Positions 1-8,980 of a DNA stretch of 64,000 nt are shown piece after piece (the first letter of the stretch is position 1; each line of letters opens with the position of its first letter). Both the position numbers and the translations under genes were made by a program. Location: assembly GCF_017744655.1 (NCBI RefSeq), contig NZ_JAGIAW010000014.1, forward strand, positions 62,001 through 126,000. The letters are read 5' to 3'. Under the pieces are notes generated by a model. The model searched no databases, was not told the DNA's origin, and worked only from the letters and a program-made list of their open reading frames with translations. Origin of the DNA: Devosia sp. GTDB lineage: Bacteria > Pseudomonadota > Alphaproteobacteria > Rhizobiales > Devosiaceae.

Positions 1-391
1 AGCCGGCAGCACGGGTTTCGGCATAGGCGCGGCGAAAGATCTCGTCGCGATGCAGGAGCGTCGGCAGGTCGCGGTAGATGAAGCGATATTCCCAAAGGGC
101 GGCGAAATTGCCGGCAAGCATGCGTTCGATATCGCTGAGATCAGGCGCCCTGCCCTCTGGCAGCGCATAGACTTCCGCCCAGCGGCCGACGAGCCGGCCG
201 AAGAGGTCGCGGACGATCTCTTCGCGATCGTGAAAGTGATAATAAAGATTGCCGGGACTGCGACCAGCAGCCTCGGCGATCTGATTGGTGGTGACATCTG
301 CGCTGCCCCGTTCGTTGAAGAGCGCCAGGGCCACATCGAGCAATTGCTCGCGCGTTCCCTGTCGACCCGTTTTCCGCGGTTTCTCAGCCAT
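1..391 (-). CDS. TetR-family transcriptional regulator (3' end beyond window)
   Basis: The reading frame starts at the ATG complementary to 389-391 and runs off the left edge, so only about 130 N-terminal residues are visible. They begin MAEKPRKTGRQGTREQLLDV and continue with a typical TetR helix-turn-helix (DVTTNQIAEAAGRSPGNLYYHF, written here across residues about 28-50). The ligand-binding domain is incomplete, so the inducer cannot be guessed. A pair of similar semi-palindromes lies just upstream (405-418 and 461-474), which fits autoregulation. The next gene upstream is the divergent Nudix hydrolase, a possible target. The family assignment is firm; the regulated pathway is unknown. Confidence 0.88.
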   Translation of the reverse strand, partial: MAEKPRKTGRQGTREQLLDVALALFNERGSADVTTNQIAEAAGRSPGNLYYHFHDREEIVRDLFGRLVGRWAEVYALPEGRAPDLSDIERMLAGNFAALWEYRFIYRDLPTLLHRDEIFRRAYAETRAAG

Positions 392-402
392 AGCGACACC
401 GT

Positions 403-476
403 TTAGAGTATTTACTCCAGAGCAAATAGAACGCGCGATATCTGGCGTCAAGCGATATTTGGAGTAATTGCTCTAA
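403..476. promoter_or_regulatory. Candidate paired TetR operator
   Basis: Two inverted copies of a 16-base element flank the probable promoter: TTAGAGTATTTACTCC at 403-418 on the plus strand and TTAGAGCAATTACTCC on the minus strand over 461-476. They differ at two positions, and each is itself a near-palindrome (GAGTA-TT-TACTC in the first). The position just upstream of the tetR start codon fits a TetR dimer site. Binding is inferred. Confidence 0.55.
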
Positions 477-673
477 TTTGGATTTTGAGGCTGACGGATG
501 AGCCTCCGTGCCCGATGGAGCGAATTTTCATGCACGCGGTCACTAAGGCACAAACAGTCGCCCCAGAGGCGGAAATGCACCACAAAGCGCAAATTGAACA
601 CGTGTGCATTGCCTTTTCCCGCAATGCAGCGCACTTTATCTGATTATGAGTCGATACCGTTCCGGGAACCTTC

Positions 674-1156
674 ATGGCGAATACCGCGCCCATTAGTTCC
701 GCTCTGTGCCACCAGGTCGCCGCTTTGCCGTGGCGGCGGGAGGCTGATGGCTCGCTTTCGGTATTGCTCATCACTTCGCGTACCAATGGCAAATGGATGC
801 TGCCCAAGGGCTGGCCGATGAAAGGCCTCAGCGAGGCCGACGCGGCCCGCCAGGAGGCCTTGGAAGAGGCCGGTGTCGAAGGCAATGTCGATACGCAGGC
901 CATCGGGTCCTACCGCTATTCCAAGCTTTTCAGCGACGGATCGAGCACGCCTGGCCAAGCCGTGATCTTCCCGCTGGAAGTGACGCGCGAGCGCAAAGGC
1001 TGGAAAGAAAAGGACCAGCGCCAGCGTCGCTGGATGTCACCGGACGAAGCCGCAGCAGCCGCCCACGAACCCGACCTCTCGCGCTTCCTCGCCAACCTGG
1101 CGGCAGGCCGCGTGACGCTGGTTCATGCGGACCACCCACGGGCAATCGCGCTTTAG
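674..1156 (+). CDS. Nudix hydrolase
   Basis: A 160-residue single-domain protein. The Nudix box is visible around residues 46-70 as GWPMKGLSEADAARQEALEE followed by AGV. The EALEEAG core that binds metal is intact, but the box Arg of the usual RExxEE pattern is Gln here (RQEALEE). The length and the WMLPKGWP approach to the box resemble diphosphoinositol/diadenosine polyphosphate-type Nudix proteins of Rhizobiales, so a housekeeping hydrolysis of a nucleoside diphosphate derivative is likely; the substrate cannot be set from sequence. The start ATG has only a weak ribosome site. It is divergent from tetR and convergent with the Na/Pi cotransporter gene. Confidence 0.85.
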   Translation: MANTAPISSALCHQVAALPWRREADGSLSVLLITSRTNGKWMLPKGWPMKGLSEADAARQEALEEAGVEGNVDTQAIGSYRYSKLFSDGSSTPGQAVIFPLEVTRERKGWKEKDQRQRRWMSPDEAAAAAHEPDLSRFLANLAAGRVTLVHADHPRAIAL

Positions 1157-1227
1157 CAGTCCGCCTGGGACTTCAGCCTAGCGAGATACTCTCCGGCCAA
1201 ACTCGAAAAGAGCCTCGCCCCGTCACC

Positions 1228-2892
1228 TTATTGGCCCGGACTTCTCGCGAGTTTTGAGCCGAGCAGTTCGCCCTGCTCGCTCAGGATTGAATAGGCGACC
1301 CCGCACAGAAGCGAATTGATGTGACGGAGCGAGCGCACCGTCTGCAGGTGCAGCTCGCTGGTCTCAAAACTGTTTGGATCGCCTTTGCGCAGGCGCGCAA
1401 AATGCTGGTTCATGCTGGAGCGCTCCAGAACACCTATGGCGTCCTTTTCGGCGACGAGCTGACGCGCGGATTCGATGTCCTCGGAGACGAGGACATTGAG
1501 CGCGAGCTGCAAATTGCCCAAAACCCTGACATGCAGATCCTGCAATTCCTCCCAGCCTTGCGGCGAAAAGGTGAGATGACGCTCGGAGAGCTGATCGGCG
1601 ACCCGCAGCAATTGTCGCGCGATGATATCGCCGGCCTGTTCGAGGCCAATGGCGAAGGTACTGAGGTCGGACGCTCGGCTCACCTGGCCCTCATCCATCT
1701 TGTCCCAGTCGAGCTGGGAAAGGAAAAGCTTGATCGAGGCATTGGCGCGGTCGACTTCGGGCTCCAGTGCCTTGACCCGGCGGATGGCTGTCTTGTCGCC
1801 GCCCCTCAGGATTTCCATCGCCGGCTGCAGCATCACCTCCACCATTTCGCTCATACGCAGCAGTTCGCGCGTGGCGCTGGCAAGAGCCGCGTCGACATTG
1901 CCATGGCTGGCCGTGGCGAGAGCTGGCCGCCGCAGACGGGCGAGGTCTGCTGTCTCGTCGGCAGCACTTTCGCCGACAAAGCGCTCGAGGAGGCGCGAGG
2001 CTGGACCGACCAGCGGCAATCCCAGGATCATGACGGCAAAGTTGAAGACGGAGTGAAAAAGGCTTGCCTGCTGGCCGACATTGCCCGGCAGGCCCAGAGT
2101 ATGGACCTGCAGGATCTCGATAACGACCAGACAGACGATGGCCGCGCCACCGCGGAACAGCAGCGCTCCGAGCGCTATGCGCCGGGCTCGCACATCGGCG
2201 CCACGGGTCATGCCGAAGGCAATCAGCGTGCCGCCCAGATTTGCGCCGAGCACAAGGGCAGCGGCCACTTCGAAGGGGATGACCCCGGCCGTACCGAAGG
2301 TGATGATAACGAGGACGCTGGCGACGGAGGAATAGGAGAGCCAGGTGATGATGGCCGCAACGAAAAAGCCGGTCCAGGGGTCGCCGCGCAGATAGTCGAT
2401 GGCCATGGCCAGTACTTCGCTGTCGCGCCAGGGCGCGGTCGCCTCGGAGACCATTTCAAGTGAAAGCAGCACGAAGGCGACGCCAAGGATCATGCGGCCG
2501 AGCTGTTTCATCTGCCGATCATTGGCTCTTAGGAACAGCGTGCCGCCCAAAATGATCAGCGGCGCGGTGAGCAGCGTCAGATCGAAAGAGAGAACGCTGG
2601 CAACGAGGGCAGAACCGAAATAGGCGCCGAGCATCAGCGCCAGGCCCGTGCTACCCGCGAGAAGTCCACCCGAGGCGAAGCTGGAAGCGAGCGCGGCCAC
2701 TGCCGTCGAACTTTGCAGCGCCACGGCCATGCCGGTGCCGACCGTCGCGGCGGACAGTGCGCTGCGCTCGGCATGGGCCAGGGTGCGCTTGAGCTGGGCG
2801 GAATAGGCCCGCTCCACCGCCGTTCGCACCATGCGCACGGCCCAAAGCAGGAGGACGATGGCCGCCATCAGATGGACGATGATGAAGTACAT
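1228..2892 (-). CDS. Na/Pi cotransporter family protein with PhoU-like C-terminus
   Basis: A 554-residue inner-membrane protein beginning MYFIIVHLMAAIVLLLWAVR. The N-terminal 300 residues hold repeated hydrophobic segments with the QSSTAV motif (about residue 60) typical of the NptA/YjbB Na/Pi cotransporter family (PF02690). The C-terminal part is soluble and helical, like PhoU. I chose the start at 2892 over the longer frame because GGGGAGG lies about six bases upstream and the protein then begins directly in the first membrane helix. It is divergent from ugpB and shares an intergenic region with two GlpR-like palindromes, so joint control with glycerol-phosphate uptake is plausible. Likely role: sodium-driven phosphate movement, direction uncertain. 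Confidence 0.85.
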   Translation of the reverse strand: MYFIIVHLMAAIVLLLWAVRMVRTAVERAYSAQLKRTLAHAERSALSAATVGTGMAVALQSSTAVAALASSFASGGLLAGSTGLALMLGAYFGSALVASVLSFDLTLLTAPLIILGGTLFLRANDRQMKQLGRMILGVAFVLLSLEMVSEATAPWRDSEVLAMAIDYLRGDPWTGFFVAAIITWLSYSSVASVLVIITFGTAGVIPFEVAAALVLGANLGGTLIAFGMTRGADVRARRIALGALLFRGGAAIVCLVVIEILQVHTLGLPGNVGQQASLFHSVFNFAVMILGLPLVGPASRLLERFVGESAADETADLARLRRPALATASHGNVDAALASATRELLRMSEMVEVMLQPAMEILRGGDKTAIRRVKALEPEVDRANASIKLFLSQLDWDKMDEGQVSRASDLSTFAIGLEQAGDIIARQLLRVADQLSERHLTFSPQGWEELQDLHVRVLGNLQLALNVLVSEDIESARQLVAEKDAIGVLERSSMNQHFARLRKGDPNSFETSELHLQTVRSLRHINSLLCGVAYSILSEQGELLGSKLARSPGQ

Positions 2893-2932
2893 CAGGCCTC
2901 CCCTACCCGTGCGCTGTTTCGAGTCGCCATCA

Positions 2933-2946
2933 TGTTCACATGAACA
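2933..2946. promoter_or_regulatory. GlpR-like operator, proximal to Na/Pi gene
   Basis: TGTTCA-CA-TGAACA, perfect six-base arms around a two-base centre. It has the same core as the larger palindrome at 3071-3092 and resembles the DeoR/GlpR operator core TGTTCG...CGAACA. It lies 41 bases upstream of the Na/Pi start codon. The DeoR-family gene at 8207 in the adjacent operon is the natural candidate to bind it. Confidence 0.55.
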
Positions 2947-3070
2947 GTTGAGGCGCAACAGCTCGATGCAATCGGGTGCAAAATCCCGCAGTCGAAAAAT
3001 TTATCCATAGCCAATGATATCAGGCAATTTGGACCGGTTTGCGATGCACCCTTGATCATTTGCGTCATCC

Positions 3071-3092
3071 AAAATGTTCATTTGAACATTTT
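3071..3092. promoter_or_regulatory. GlpR-like operator upstream of ugpB
   Basis: A perfect inverted repeat with ten-base arms AAAATGTTCA and TGAACATTTT around TT. It abuts a possible promoter (TTGCAA at 3097-3102 and TACCAAT at 3119-3125, 16-base spacer), a place where a bound repressor would block transcription of the ugp operon. The assignment to the DeoR-family product of the operon is inferred from motif type and context. Confidence 0.65.
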
Positions 3093-3176
3093 TCTGTTGC
3101 AAACGCGCATTCCGCTGCTACCAATTCAGGCAGCACGAGGCGGGGAGGCCTCGGCCAAAACATAAAGGGAGTGAGA

Positions 3177-4502
3177 ATGTTCAAGAACGTTTTGTTCCTG
3201 TCTGCGGGCCTGGCTGCCGTTCTTTCGGCCGCCCCGGTCGCTGCACAGACCGAGATTGCCTGGTGGCATGCCATGGACGCCGAGCTCGGCAAGAAGCTCG
3301 AGGAAATCGCCAACGGCTTCAATGCCAGCCAAACCGAATTCAAGGTCATCCCGACCTATAAAGGCAGCTATCCCGAAACCCTGACCGCCGCCATCGCCGC
3401 CTTCCGCGCGAATGAACAGCCGGCCATCGTGCAGGTTTTCGAAGTGGGCACCGGCACCATGATGGCCGCCAAGGGCGCTGTCTATCCGGTCTATCAGCTC
3501 ATGGCCGACAATGGCGAACCGTGGGATCCGTCAGGCTTCCTCGCTCCCGTGACGGGCTATTATTCGGATACCGACGGCAACATCCTGTCCATGCCGTTCA
3601 ATTCCTCGACGCCCATCATGTATTACAACAAGGATGTCTTCGAAAAAGCCGGTCTCGACCGTGAAACAGCGCCCAAGACCTGGGCCGAGGTCGAAGAATT
3701 CTCGAAAAAGATCGTTGAGTCAGGCGCCGCGCCCTGCGGCTTCACCACCGGCTGGGTGAGCTGGATCCAGCTCGAAAATCTCTCGGCCATCCACGACCAG
3801 CCCTATGGCACGCTCGAAAACGGCTTCGGCGGTCTCGGCACCGAGTTCACCTTCAATGGCGAGGTACAGACCAAGCACTGGGAGAACCTGAAGAAATGGG
3901 CCGATGAAGGCCTCTTCGAATATGGCGGCCCGGTTGGTGGCGCCGACGCTCCGCCGAAATTCTATTCGCAGGAATGCGCCATCTACATGAACTCCTCGGC
4001 CTCGCGCGCCGGCGTGATCAACAATGCCAAGGATTTTGAGGTCGGCTTCGCACCCCTGCCCTACTATGACGACGTGACCACCGATCCGAAGAACTCGATC
4101 ATCGGCGGCGCGACGCTCTGGGCCCTCAATGGCAAGGATCCGGAAGTCTATAAAGGCGTAGCTCAGTTCTTCACCTACCTCTCGAGCCCGGAAATCCAGG
4201 CCGGATGGCACCAGTTCACCGGCTACCTGCCGGTCACCAATGCTGCCTACGAACTGGGCAAAGAACAGGGCTATTATGATGCCAATCCAGGTTCGGATGT
4301 CGCCATCAACCAGATCACCCGCGGCACGCCGACGGCCAATTCCAAGGGCGTTCGCTTCGGCAATCTGACCCAGATCCGCACCGTGGTCGATGAAGAGTTC
4401 GAAGCCCTGCTTGCCGGCAGCAAGTCGGCCAAGGAAGCGCTGGATGCTGCTGTCGAACGCGGCAACCAGATCCTGCGCGACTTCGAAGCCGCCAATAGCT
4501 GA
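3177..4502 (+). CDS. ugpB: sn-glycerol-3-phosphate ABC transporter, periplasmic binding protein
   Basis: A 441-residue protein with a Sec signal peptide (residues 1-23, ending APVAAQ). The mature part begins TEIAWWHAMDAELGKKLEEI, matching the UgpB signature WHSM.GELG. Other UgpB-like stretches are PTYKGSYPETL, QVFEVGTGTMMAAKG, PFNSSTPIMYYNKD and ECAIYMNSSAS. The length is close to E. coli UgpB (438). The start at 3177 is chosen because GGGAG lies seven bases upstream and the signal peptide follows at once. It is the first gene of ugpBAEC-ugpQ and binds glycerol-3-phosphate or glycerophosphodiesters in the periplasm for import. The palindrome at 3071-3092 is the probable control site. Confidence 0.95.
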   Translation: MFKNVLFLSAGLAAVLSAAPVAAQTEIAWWHAMDAELGKKLEEIANGFNASQTEFKVIPTYKGSYPETLTAAIAAFRANEQPAIVQVFEVGTGTMMAAKGAVYPVYQLMADNGEPWDPSGFLAPVTGYYSDTDGNILSMPFNSSTPIMYYNKDVFEKAGLDRETAPKTWAEVEEFSKKIVESGAAPCGFTTGWVSWIQLENLSAIHDQPYGTLENGFGGLGTEFTFNGEVQTKHWENLKKWADEGLFEYGGPVGGADAPPKFYSQECAIYMNSSASRAGVINNAKDFEVGFAPLPYYDDVTTDPKNSIIGGATLWALNGKDPEVYKGVAQFFTYLSSPEIQAGWHQFTGYLPVTNAAYELGKEQGYYDANPGSDVAINQITRGTPTANSKGVRFGNLTQIRTVVDEEFEALLAGSKSAKEALDAAVERGNQILRDFEAANS

Positions 4503-4584
4503 TCCTCCCCGGATCGCCCCGGCCGGACAGGCTGGGGCGGTCCAACCGGCATAGTGACATTCGGCCTCTGGGGGAGTTCGGCCC

Positions 4585-5469
4585 ATGCAAACCAAGCGCA
4601 CCATTTTTCCAAACAAGCTGCTGCCTTATCTGCTGCTGGCCCCGCAGCTTGCCGTGACGCTGATCTTTTTCATCTGGCCTGCCGTTCAGGCGGTCAAATC
4701 GTCCTTCGAGCGCGAAGACCCCTTTGGGTTCAAGACGACCTTCATCTGGTTCGACAACTACAAGCGGCTTTTCGCCGACCCCACCTATCTCAATTCCGTC
4801 GGCAAGACGGCGGTGTTCGCCGTGTCGGTAACACTCCTGGCCATGAGCGTCTCGCTGCTGCTGGCCGTTTCGGTCAACCGGGTGCTGCGCACCAACCGGG
4901 TCTATACGACGCTGCTGGTCTGGCCCTATGCCGTCGCGCCTGTCGTCGTAGGCATTCTCTGGTGGTTCATGTTCAACCCCTCGATCGGCATTGCGCCCTA
5001 TCTGCTGCGCGGCCTCGGGATCAACTGGAACCACCGGATCGATGGCAGCCATGCCATGCTGCTCGTGATCATCGCGGCGAGCTGGAAGCAGATTTCCTAT
5101 AATTTCCTGTTCTTCGTGGCCGGCCTGCAATCGGTGCCGCAATCGCTCACCGAAGCGGCAGCGATCGATGGCGCGGGGCCCTTCAAGCGGTTCTGGACCA
5201 TCGTCTTCCCGCTGCTCTCGCCCACGACCTTCTTCCTGCTCATCGTCAACATCAATTACGCCATGTTCGACACTTTTGGCATCATCGACGCCACCACGTC
5301 AGGCGGCCCGGCCCAGGCTACCAATATCCTCGTCTACAAGGTCTATGCCGACGGGTTCCTGGGATTGAACATCGGCTCATCGGCCGCCCAATCGGTCGTG
5401 CTGATGCTGATTGTCATCGCCCTCACCGCCATCCAGTTCCGCTATATCGAGCGGCGCGTGCAGTATTAG
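4585..5469 (+). CDS. ugpA: sn-glycerol-3-phosphate ABC transporter permease UgpA
   Basis: A 294-residue MalF-type permease with about six membrane helices. The cytoplasmic EAA loop is visible around residues 190-210 as [20 protein letters not shown], where the coupling helix meets the ATPase UgpC. The start follows a purine-rich ribosome site (GGGGGAG). The 82-base gap after ugpB contains the usual ugpB/ugpA intercistronic space without an obvious strong terminator. With UgpE it forms the membrane channel of the glycerol-3-phosphate importer. Confidence 0.93.
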   Translation: MQTKRTIFPNKLLPYLLLAPQLAVTLIFFIWPAVQAVKSSFEREDPFGFKTTFIWFDNYKRLFADPTYLNSVGKTAVFAVSVTLLAMSVSLLLAVSVNRVLRTNRVYTTLLVWPYAVAPVVVGILWWFMFNPSIGIAPYLLRGLGINWNHRIDGSHAMLLVIIAASWKQISYNFLFFVAGLQSVPQSLTEAAAIDGAGPFKRFWTIVFPLLSPTTFFLLIVNINYAMFDTFGIIDATTSGGPAQATNILVYKVYADGFLGLNIGSSAAQSVVLMLIVIALTAIQFRYIERRVQY

Positions 5470-5480
5470 GAGCGCGCAAA

Positions 5481-6329
5481 ATGGTTGAAAATCGCCCCCT
5501 TCTCAGCTTCCTCACCCATCTGGTGCTGATCGTCGGCGTCGTCATCGTCGTATTTCCGGTCTATCTCGCCTTCGTAGCCTCGACCCATGGCAATGGCGAC
5601 TTCCTGAGCGGCCTCGTGCCGCTGCTGCCCGGACCCAATCTGATCGAAAACTATCGCCTGATGCTCACCGAAGGCATCTCCACGGCCGGCGCCCCCCCGC
5701 TCTGGATCATGCTGGGGAACTCACTTGTCATCGCCATCATCATCGCCGTGGGCAAGATCGCCATCTCGCTGCTCTCGGCCTATGCGATCGTCTTCTTCAA
5801 ATTCCCGTTCCGGTTGCTCGCCTTCTGGATCATCTTCATCACCCTGATGCTGCCGGTAGAGGTGCGCATCATCCCCACGTTCAAGGTGGTGGCGGATCTG
5901 GGCCTGCTCAATTCCTATGTCGGCCTCACCCTGCCGCTGATCGCTTCGGCGACGGCAACCTTTCTCTTCCGCCAGTTCTTCCTGACCATTCCGGACGAAC
6001 TGATGGAGGCGGCGCGCGTCGATGGGGCCGGGCCGCTCAAATTCTTCCGCGATATCTTGCTGCCACTCTCGCGCACCAATATCGCGGCGCTCTTCGTCAT
6101 CCTCTTCATCTATGGATGGGTGCAATATCTCTGGCCGCTGCTCGTCACCACCGACAGCCGCTATTACACCGTCGTCATGGGCATCAAGCGCCTGGCCGCC
6201 ACGGCCGATGGCGAGCCGCAATGGCACCTGGTGATGGCTGCCGTGATGCTGGCCATGCTGCCCCCCGTCCTCGTCGTCATCTTCATGCAGCGCCTGTTCG
6301 TCAAAGGCCTCGTGGAAACGGAGAAATAA
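5481..6329 (+). CDS. ugpE: sn-glycerol-3-phosphate ABC transporter permease UgpE
   Basis: A 282-residue MalG-type permease. The EAA loop is present as EAARVDGAGPLKFFRDILLP about residues 180-200. The C-terminus ends FVKGLVETEK, close to the conserved QRxFVKGLxxGAxKG tail of MalG-type permeases. It starts 11 bases after ugpA and ends 3 bases before ugpC, so the genes are co-transcribed and probably translationally coupled. Confidence 0.93.
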   Translation: MVENRPLLSFLTHLVLIVGVVIVVFPVYLAFVASTHGNGDFLSGLVPLLPGPNLIENYRLMLTEGISTAGAPPLWIMLGNSLVIAIIIAVGKIAISLLSAYAIVFFKFPFRLLAFWIIFITLMLPVEVRIIPTFKVVADLGLLNSYVGLTLPLIASATATFLFRQFFLTIPDELMEAARVDGAGPLKFFRDILLPLSRTNIAALFVILFIYGWVQYLWPLLVTTDSRYYTVVMGIKRLAATADGEPQWHLVMAAVMLAMLPPVLVVIFMQRLFVKGLVETEK

Positions 6330-6332
6330 GCC

Positions 6333-7397
6333 ATGGCCACGATCAACCTGGTTGACCTCAAGAAGAACTATGGCCCCGTTCCGGCCGTCAAAGGCATCAA
6401 TCTCTCGGTCAAGGACGGCGAACTCATCGTACTCGTCGGCCCCTCCGGCTGCGGAAAATCGACGCTGCTTCGCATGGTGGCGGGACTTGAATCGGTCACC
6501 TCCGGCCGCATCGAGATTGCCGGGCGAGATGTCGTAAAGGCGGAGCCCGCCGAGCGCGACATCGCCATGGTATTCCAGAACTATGCGCTCTATCCCCATA
6601 TGACGGTGCGGCAAAACCTCGAATATGGCCTGAAAAACCGCGGTACGCCGCGCGAAGAGATCGACCGGCGCGTCAAGGAAGCGGCTGATATTCTGGAGAT
6701 CGGCCCCATGCTGGACCGAAAGCCGCGCCAGCTCTCGGGCGGCCAGCGTCAGCGTGTCGCCATGGGCCGCGCCATCGTGCGCGAACCGGCGGCTTTCCTC
6801 TTCGACGAGCCGCTCAGCAATCTCGACGCCAAGCTGCGCGTGCAAATGCGGGTAGAAATCCGCAAGCTGCAAAGACGGCTCAAGACCACCAGCCTCTATG
6901 TGACCCATGACCAGCTCGAAGCCATGACCCTCGCCGATCGACTGGTGGTGATGAATGGCGGCCTGGTGGAGCAATTGGGCACCCCGACCGAGGTCTATGA
7001 TCGGCCGGCCACACTGTTCGTCGCCGGCTTCATCGGCTCTCCGCCGATGAACCTGCTTTCGTTGGAGAGCATTGCCGGTGCATCGGGCTTTGACGGCTTG
7101 AACCTGCCTGCAGGCACCGATGTCGTCGGCATCCGCCCCGATCAGCTCACACTGGAGCAGCCAACCGGGCCAAGTCTGGCGCTCGCAGCCACCGTGGAAC
7201 TGCTGGAGCCGATCGGCGGAGAAAGCCATCTCCACGTCCGACTGAACACTTCGAACCAGGCCGTCATCCTCAGTGTCCCAGGCCGACCCGACATAGCCGA
7301 AGGCGCCGCAGTGACGATCCACGCCCGACCGGCGGACCTCCATCCCTTCAACCGTGAAAGCGGCCGTCGCACCGACACCGCTGTCGCAAATCCGTAA
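6333..7397 (+). CDS. ugpC: sn-glycerol-3-phosphate ABC transporter ATP-binding protein
   Basis: A 354-residue ATPase. Walker A is GPSGCGKST at residues 36-44, the Q-loop is [10 protein letters not shown], the signature is LSGGQRQR, and Walker B is [12 protein letters not shown]. The C-terminal 110 residues form the MalK/UgpC-type OB-fold regulatory domain ([18 protein letters not shown] marks its start). It powers uptake by UgpBAE. UgpC and MalK are often exchangeable, but gene position makes UgpC the natural name. Confidence 0.93.
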   Translation: MATINLVDLKKNYGPVPAVKGINLSVKDGELIVLVGPSGCGKSTLLRMVAGLESVTSGRIEIAGRDVVKAEPAERDIAMVFQNYALYPHMTVRQNLEYGLKNRGTPREEIDRRVKEAADILEIGPMLDRKPRQLSGGQRQRVAMGRAIVREPAAFLFDEPLSNLDAKLRVQMRVEIRKLQRRLKTTSLYVTHDQLEAMTLADRLVVMNGGLVEQLGTPTEVYDRPATLFVAGFIGSPPMNLLSLESIAGASGFDGLNLPAGTDVVGIRPDQLTLEQPTGPSLALAATVELLEPIGGESHLHVRLNTSNQAVILSVPGRPDIAEGAAVTIHARPADLHPFNRESGRRTDTAVANP

Positions 7398-7441
7398 CAC
7401 AACCGACTTAGTGGCTTGCGGGCCAAGAACAAAGACGCGTC

Positions 7442-8188
7442 ATGACCAATCCATCTGATATCGGTCCCTCAAGGGACGAAGTGCAGGCCCATCGCGGCGC
7501 ATCTGCCATTGCGCCCGAAAATACCATTGCCGCCTTCCGCGCCGCAGCCGAACAGGGCGCGCGCTGGGTCGAGCTCGATGTGGCCTTGCTGGCTGACGAC
7601 ACTCTGGTCGTCATTCATGACGACAGCGTCGACCGCACGACCTCAGGCAAGGGCTCGCTTGGCGCCCTCACCCATGCCGAAGTCGCAAAGCTCGATGCCG
7701 GTGCCTGGTTCGATGCAAAATATGCCGGCGAACGCCTGCCGACCCTGGCCGAAGTCATCAAGGCGCTGGGCGAATTCGGGCTGAGTGCCAATGTCGAAAT
7801 CAAGCAGCACAAGCACCACAAGTCGCTCGACCAATTGGTGCGCGCCGTGCAGGCCGATATCAACAAGCGCGACCCGAAAACTGAGATCATGATCTCGAGC
7901 TTCGACCCCGAAGCCCTCAAGGCCATGCACGCGCTGGAGCCAGGACTCGAAATGGCCATGCTCTGGGGACGTCCGCCAGAGGACTGGGCCGAGAAGCTGA
8001 AGGCCATCCCGGCGACCACCATCCACATGCATTACAAGGCGCTGAGCATCGGCATGCTGGAAGAAACCAGCAAAAGCGGTATCAAGGTGCGTGCCTGGAC
8101 CTGCAACAACCCCGTCGAGCTGGTCTCATTCTGGGGCGCGGGCCTCACCGGGGTCATCACTGACAATCCCAAGCTGTTTTTGGGATAG
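7442..8188 (+). CDS. ugpQ: Glycerophosphodiester phosphodiesterase
   Basis: A 248-residue cytoplasmic GDPD-family enzyme. The catalytic entry motif AHRGASAIAPENT (about residues 17-29) and the metal-binding ELDVALLADDTLVVIHDD block are present, and there is no signal peptide. It hydrolyses glycerophosphodiesters, such as deacylated phospholipid head groups brought in by UgpBAEC, to glycerol-3-phosphate and an alcohol. It lies 44 bases after ugpC in the same operon, as in E. coli ugpBAECQ. Confidence 0.92.
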   Translation: MTNPSDIGPSRDEVQAHRGASAIAPENTIAAFRAAAEQGARWVELDVALLADDTLVVIHDDSVDRTTSGKGSLGALTHAEVAKLDAGAWFDAKYAGERLPTLAEVIKALGEFGLSANVEIKQHKHHKSLDQLVRAVQADINKRDPKTEIMISSFDPEALKAMHALEPGLEMAMLWGRPPEDWAEKLKAIPATTIHMHYKALSIGMLEETSKSGIKVRAWTCNNPVELVSFWGAGLTGVITDNPKLFLG

Positions 8189-8206
8189 TAGAGGCTGTCG
8201 GCCAAA

Positions 8207-8980
8207 ATGCTGTCGCATCGGCAACGCGAAATCCTGAGCCTGATCGAAACCGAGGGCGCACAATATATCGAGCCCCTGGCGGCCCGCTATGACGTGACCA
8301 CCCAGACCATAAGGCGCGATATCAACGCGCTTTGTGATCTCGGTTACGCGCGGCGTTTCCATGGCGGCGTCGACATGCCCGTTGGCGCCCGCAATATCTC
8401 GGTCAATGCCCGCGCCGCGCTCAACAGCCTGGCCAAGCAGCGCATTGCCCGGCGCATCGCCGCCGCGATCCCCGCTGGCTCGACCGTCTTCATGGGCATC
8501 GGCAGCACCGTGCAATTCGTTGCTGAAGCGCTGCGCGATCACCAGGAACTGCGCGTCGTCACCAATAATATCGATGTCGCCCTGACCCTGTCGGAAACCC
8601 CACAGGTCGAAGTACACATGACCGGTGGCCTTCTCCGCCACAATGACCGCGACGTCGTGGGGCCGGACGCGCTCAATTTCTTCGAGAAGTTCTACGCTTC
8701 CCATGCCGTGGTCGGCGCCGGTGCGCTCGATCCGGAAAAGGGCATTCTCGATTTCAGCTATAGCGAAGCCCAGCTCACCATGAAGCTGCTCGACAATGCG
8801 CGAACCAAATTCCTCGCCGCCGACGTGAGCAAATGGTCGCGCGATGCCTCAGTGCGCGTGGCCCCCTTCTCCGCCATCACCAGCTTTTTCACCGACGCGC
8901 TGCCCAATGACAAACGGGTGGCCGCGGCGTTCGAAACCGCGGGGATCGAGGTGGAAATCTGCGGCGGAGACGCCGAATGA
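8207..8980 (+). CDS. DeoR/GlpR-family transcriptional repressor
   Basis: A 257-residue regulator. The N-terminal winged helix is typical of DeoR proteins (LSHRQREILSLI, then VTTQTIRRDINAL as recognition helix, about residues 2-45). The C-terminal DeoRC sensor domain contains the conserved GSTVFMGIGSTV phosphate-sugar binding loop. It lies inside the ugp operon and overlaps the next gene by ATGA (8977-8980). The inverted repeats at 2933-2946 and 3071-3092 resemble GlpR operators, which suggests that it senses glycerol-3-phosphate and represses ugp. The effector and the operator link are inferred. Confidence 0.88.
   Translation: MLSHRQREILSLIETEGAQYIEPLAARYDVTTQTIRRDINALCDLGYARRFHGGVDMPVGARNISVNARAALNSLAKQRIARRIAAAIPAGSTVFMGIGSTVQFVAEALRDHQELRVVTNNIDVALTLSETPQVEVHMTGGLLRHNDRDVVGPDALNFFEKFYASHAVVGAGALDPEKGILDFSYSEAQLTMKLLDNARTKFLAADVSKWSRDASVRVAPFSAITSFFTDALPNDKRVAAAFETAGIEVEICGGDAE

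Noticed and set aside
2893..3170. PhoB box in the ugp/Na-Pi intergenic region
   Set aside because: TCAT words near 3055-3068 are not spaced at 11 bases and do not match TGTCAT repeats.
5721..7400. 559-codon open frame on the minus strand
   Set aside because: It lies antisense to ugpE and ugpC, which have full family motifs. Long antisense frames are expected at this GC content.
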